A stretch of DNA of 8,245 bases from Bacteriovorax sp. UBA1852. GTDB lineage: Bacteria; Bdellovibrionota; Bacteriovoracia; Bacteriovoracales; Bacteriovoracaceae. The notes under the pieces are model-generated. The model saw only the letters and a list, made by a program, of their open reading frames with translations. It made no database searches and was not told the DNA's origin. The DNA lies in assembly GCA_002338505.1 (NCBI GenBank), contig DDIK01000063.1:1-8245 (forward strand), read 5' to 3'. Positions 6,005 to 8,245 of the stretch are shown here, piece by piece; position 1 is the first letter of the stretch, and each line of letters starts with the position of its first letter. The position numbers and the translations under genes are program-made.

Positions 6005-7022
6005 ATTCAAACTTCGCTCTGTCGAGCTTGGAGACATCGATGATCTTTTCGAGCTTAGTAAACTTTATACTTTCATAAATCTTCCATCTAATATTGATAT
6101 AATCACAAACAAAGTTAATAGTTCATTAAAGAGTTTTGAAAAACCTGCGCAAGACTTATCAAAAAATCATTATATTTTTGTTTTAGAAGATCTCGAAACA
6201 AATAAAGTTATAGGCTGTTCAATGATTCATGCACAACATGGAACAGAAGAGGAGCCTCACTTCTTTCTAAAAGTCTCACAAGAAAATAAATTCAGCGCCA
6301 CGATTAACACAGGCTTTATTCACGGAACCCTTAAATTAGGTCACGACACAAATGGACCAACAGAGATTGGAGGATTAATTTTAAATCCCAATTACAGAGG
6401 AAGTGATCAAAAACTTGGAAAACAATTATCCTTTATTCGTTTCTTATACATGGGCCTAAATCAAAAAAGATTTAAGCCCGTTATCCATTCCGAACTTATG
6501 CCTCCCTTTGACGCTGAAGGCAGATCGCCGCTATGGGAAGCAATAGGTAGAAGATTTCTTAATATGGAATACCAAGATGCTGATATCCTAAGTAGAAAGA
6601 ATAAAGAGTTCATTCTAAGCTTATTTCCAAAAGGAACTATTTACGAGACTCTTCTACCAATTGATGCCAGAAATGCAGTTGGAAAGGTTGGTAAAGATAC
6701 ACAACCCGTAAAGCGAATGCTTGAATCTATTGGCTTCAAATATACAAATGAAGTTGACCCCTTTGATGGTGGTCCACATTTTCGTGCAAAATTAAAAAAT
6801 ATCTCAATAGTAAAAAATATTTCAAAGTCTAAGTTAAAGTTTAGTACGACAGACAAAGGTGATATTTCTTTGCTCGTAACTCCTTCGAAAGTCAGTGGGA
6901 GTTCATTCGTAGGCTTTTACTGCAAAGGGCAAGTCTCAAAAGACTCTGTTATGATAAATAAACAATATAAATATATATTAAATGAACTTGATGATGATCA
7001 GGTTCAGTACACAACGTTATGA
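5997..7022 (+). CDS. astA: Arginine N-succinyltransferase AstA
   Basis: AstA transfers succinyl from succinyl-CoA to the alpha-amino group of arginine, the first step of the arginine succinyltransferase (AST) catabolic pathway in the cytoplasm. The product has 341 residues, against 344 in E. coli. It matches the family along its length: an acetyltransferase-like start (LRSVELGDIDDLFELSK, 6-22), YIFVLEDLETNKVIG (59-73), LILNPNYRG (127-135), the conserved stretch SPLWEAIGRRF (177-187) continuing NMEYQDADIL (189-198), PVKRMLESIGFKY (237-249) and FDGGPHF (256-262). The start is the ATG at 5997, behind GGAG; an ATG-adjacent TTG at 5994 is the alternative. It overlaps the aminotransferase by 8 bases and its stop touches the ribosome site of astD, so all three genes are one transcript. 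There is one AstA protein here, not the paired alpha/beta subunits (AruF/AruG) of Pseudomonas. Confidence 0.9.
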   Translation: MNKFKLRSVELGDIDDLFELSKLYTFINLPSNIDIITNKVNSSLKSFEKPAQDLSKNHYIFVLEDLETNKVIGCSMIHAQHGTEEEPHFFLKVSQENKFSATINTGFIHGTLKLGHDTNGPTEIGGLILNPNYRGSDQKLGKQLSFIRFLYMGLNQKRFKPVIHSELMPPFDAEGRSPLWEAIGRRFLNMEYQDADILSRKNKEFILSLFPKGTIYETLLPIDARNAVGKVGKDTQPVKRMLESIGFKYTNEVDPFDGGPHFRAKLKNISIVKNISKSKLKFSTTDKGDISLLVTPSKVSGSSFVGFYCKGQVSKDSVMINKQYKYILNELDDDQVQYTTL

Positions 7023-7024
7023 GG
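7020..7024 (+). promoter_or_regulatory. Ribosome binding site of astD, overlapping the astA stop
   Basis: TGAGG, made of the astA stop codon plus two G, lies five bases before the ATG at 7030. A nearer ATG at 7026 opens a frame that stops after three codons, so 7030 is the start. Confidence 0.65.
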
Positions 7025-7029
7025 TATGA

Positions 7030-8245
7030 ATGTTTGAATTAAAAGGTAATTTTTATAATAATGAATACACAAAGCCAATCACGACTGGTCCCCATGCTAC
7101 TGATATTTATATCAATAGACAGTGCCCCTCTAACACTTCGCTAACACTTTGGAGTCTACCTGTTGAATACACAAATATAGACAGTATAGTAGAGTCATCA
7201 GTGCAAGGTTATAAAGTTTGGCGAAACACTGATCTGAATGAAAGAATTACTTATCTTAAAAAGTATCAAGACAATCTACGAAAAAAACAAGATGAAATCG
7301 CAACGGCAATAGCACTGGAAGTCGGAAAGCCTTTATGGGAGGCTAAAACTGAAGCAGCGGCTCTAATCGCGAAAGTTGATGTCACAATCAGTGATTCTCT
7401 TCCAAGAATAGAAACTAAAAACTATGAAAGTATCCTACCTGATACCAAAGGTGCTGTTTATTACAAACCTATAGGTCCATCATTTATTATCGGGCCTTTT
7501 AATTTCCCATGTCATCTTGCTAATGGGCAGATCTTAAGTTTACTTATTTCTGGAAACTCAATCATTTTTAAGCCTTCAGAAAAGACATGTTATAGTTCTG
7601 AGCTTATGTTTGATTGTCTTGCCGCCAGTGGTTTTCCTCCTGGAGTTGTAAATCTCGTTCAAGGAGATGGAGAGACTGCAAGACGTATTATTAAAAAACG
7701 CGAAATTAAAGGCGTCTTCTTCACTGGTTCAAAAGATGTGGGACAAAGAATAATTGAGACAACGCATACTGATCTTTCAAAGCTAGTTGCACTTGAATTA
7801 GGCGGAAAAAATACGGCGATTTTAGATAGCACAGCAAAGCTCGACTTTAGCTTAGAAGAAATCTTAAAGGGTGCTTTTTTAACGACAGGTCAAAGATGTA
7901 CTTCAACAGCTATCGTAGCCATTCATAATAGTATTAAAGATGAATTTATTAATAAGTTCCACGAACTTGCTAAGAAAATTATAGTTGATCATCCAATTGA
8001 TCATGAGAAAACTCCATTCATGGGTCCACTCATCGATCAAAAATCTCTTGATCAATACTTACTCTATGTTGGGATGGCAAAAAGAGAAGGCCTTACAGAA
8101 GTAATGAGAGGAAAGCATCTTGAAAAAGCGACACCTGGACATTACGTCTCTCCCTCTATTCACTATGCAGACAAGTTCGATCACGGTAGTCACTTTCTAA
8201 CCTCTGAGATTTTTGGACCTAACTGTACTTTTATAGGTTATGACG
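7030..8245 (+). CDS. astD: N-succinylglutamate 5-semialdehyde dehydrogenase AstD (3' end outside window)
   Basis: AstD oxidises N2-succinylglutamate 5-semialdehyde to succinylglutamate with NAD+, the fourth step of the AST pathway. The frame is open from the ATG at 7030 to the window end: 405 residues of an expected 490 or so, thus missing about 80 at the C-terminus. Aldehyde dehydrogenase marks are all present: GPFNFPCHLANG with Asn158, NSIIFKPSE (cofactor-binding Lys), FFTGSKDVG, LELGGKN with the general base Glu256, TTGQRCTST with catalytic Cys290, and SEIFGP near the cut end. GPFNFPCHLANG, SGFPPGVVNLVQG and GQRCT resemble AstD more than other aldehyde dehydrogenases. The long substrate-side N-terminal part (ETGK in AstD is EVGKPLWEAKTE here) also fits. 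It follows astA by seven bases with a ribosome site that includes the astA stop. Another semialdehyde dehydrogenase is possible, but the neighbour astA makes astD most likely. Confidence 0.85.
   Translation, partial: MFELKGNFYNNEYTKPITTGPHATDIYINRQCPSNTSLTLWSLPVEYTNIDSIVESSVQGYKVWRNTDLNERITYLKKYQDNLRKKQDEIATAIALEVGKPLWEAKTEAAALIAKVDVTISDSLPRIETKNYESILPDTKGAVYYKPIGPSFIIGPFNFPCHLANGQILSLLISGNSIIFKPSEKTCYSSELMFDCLAASGFPPGVVNLVQGDGETARRIIKKREIKGVFFTGSKDVGQRIIETTHTDLSKLVALELGGKNTAILDSTAKLDFSLEEILKGAFLTTGQRCTSTAIVAIHNSIKDEFINKFHELAKKIIVDHPIDHEKTPFMGPLIDQKSLDQYLLYVGMAKREGLTEVMRGKHLEKATPGHYVSPSIHYADKFDHGSHFLTSEIFGPNCTFIGYD

Noticed and set aside
1..8245. CRISPR arrays, tRNA or rRNA genes, insertion sequences
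   Set aside because: No regularly spaced repeats, no conserved RNA-gene segments, no transposase and no terminal inverted repeats were seen on either strand.

Overview
The window is a compact, low-G+C stretch (by eye roughly one third G+C) of a bacterial chromosome. BamD and an arginine succinyltransferase pathway point to a Gram-negative bacterium. The A+T-rich, lysine- and asparagine-rich proteins and the mix of TPR and cyclic-nucleotide-binding proteins suggest a Bdellovibrionota-like organism (Bacteriovorax/Halobacteriovorax type). That placement is inference, since no rRNA or marker gene is present.

Layout: (1) Positions 2-679, plus strand, hold the 3' end of an unrecognised helical protein. 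It meets the next gene tail to tail with no bases between the stop codons. (2) Positions 680-4556, minus strand, hold a tight five-gene cluster. In transcription order it encodes a TPR / two-helix membrane / SH3-like protein (BatE-like architecture), a cyclic-nucleotide-binding-domain protein without a DNA-binding domain, an AI-2E-family permease, a BamD-type outer-membrane assembly lipoprotein, and a TPR protein. Most junctions are within 10 bp or overlapping; only the gap before bamD (70 bp) leaves room for a second promoter. (3) A 74-bp divergent intergenic region (4557-4630) carries a near-consensus promoter for the minus cluster, placed so that its mRNA should start at the ATG, and a 12-bp perfect palindrome just before the plus-strand ribosome site. 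(4) Positions 4631-8245, plus strand, hold an operon of a class-III aminotransferase, arginine N-succinyltransferase (astA) and succinylglutamate-semialdehyde dehydrogenase (astD, cut by the window end). The order C-A-D matches the enterobacterial astCADBE operon.

Together the plus genes should run arginine breakdown by the succinyltransferase route: AstA succinylates arginine, the aminotransferase should deaminate succinylornithine, and AstD oxidises the semialdehyde. The aminotransferase is not a close AstC copy: its active-site segments resemble lysine-epsilon-aminotransferases. astB and astE would be expected downstream and are not visible. The minus cluster looks like an envelope housekeeping group centred on BamD. 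No tRNA, rRNA, CRISPR, insertion sequence or convincing intrinsic terminator was seen. No gap of 300 bases lacks a gene. I did not find a clearly new biological system; the best leads are the divergent aminotransferase, the leaderless promoter, a possible ATA start codon and a pair of back-to-back hairpins inside a coding region.
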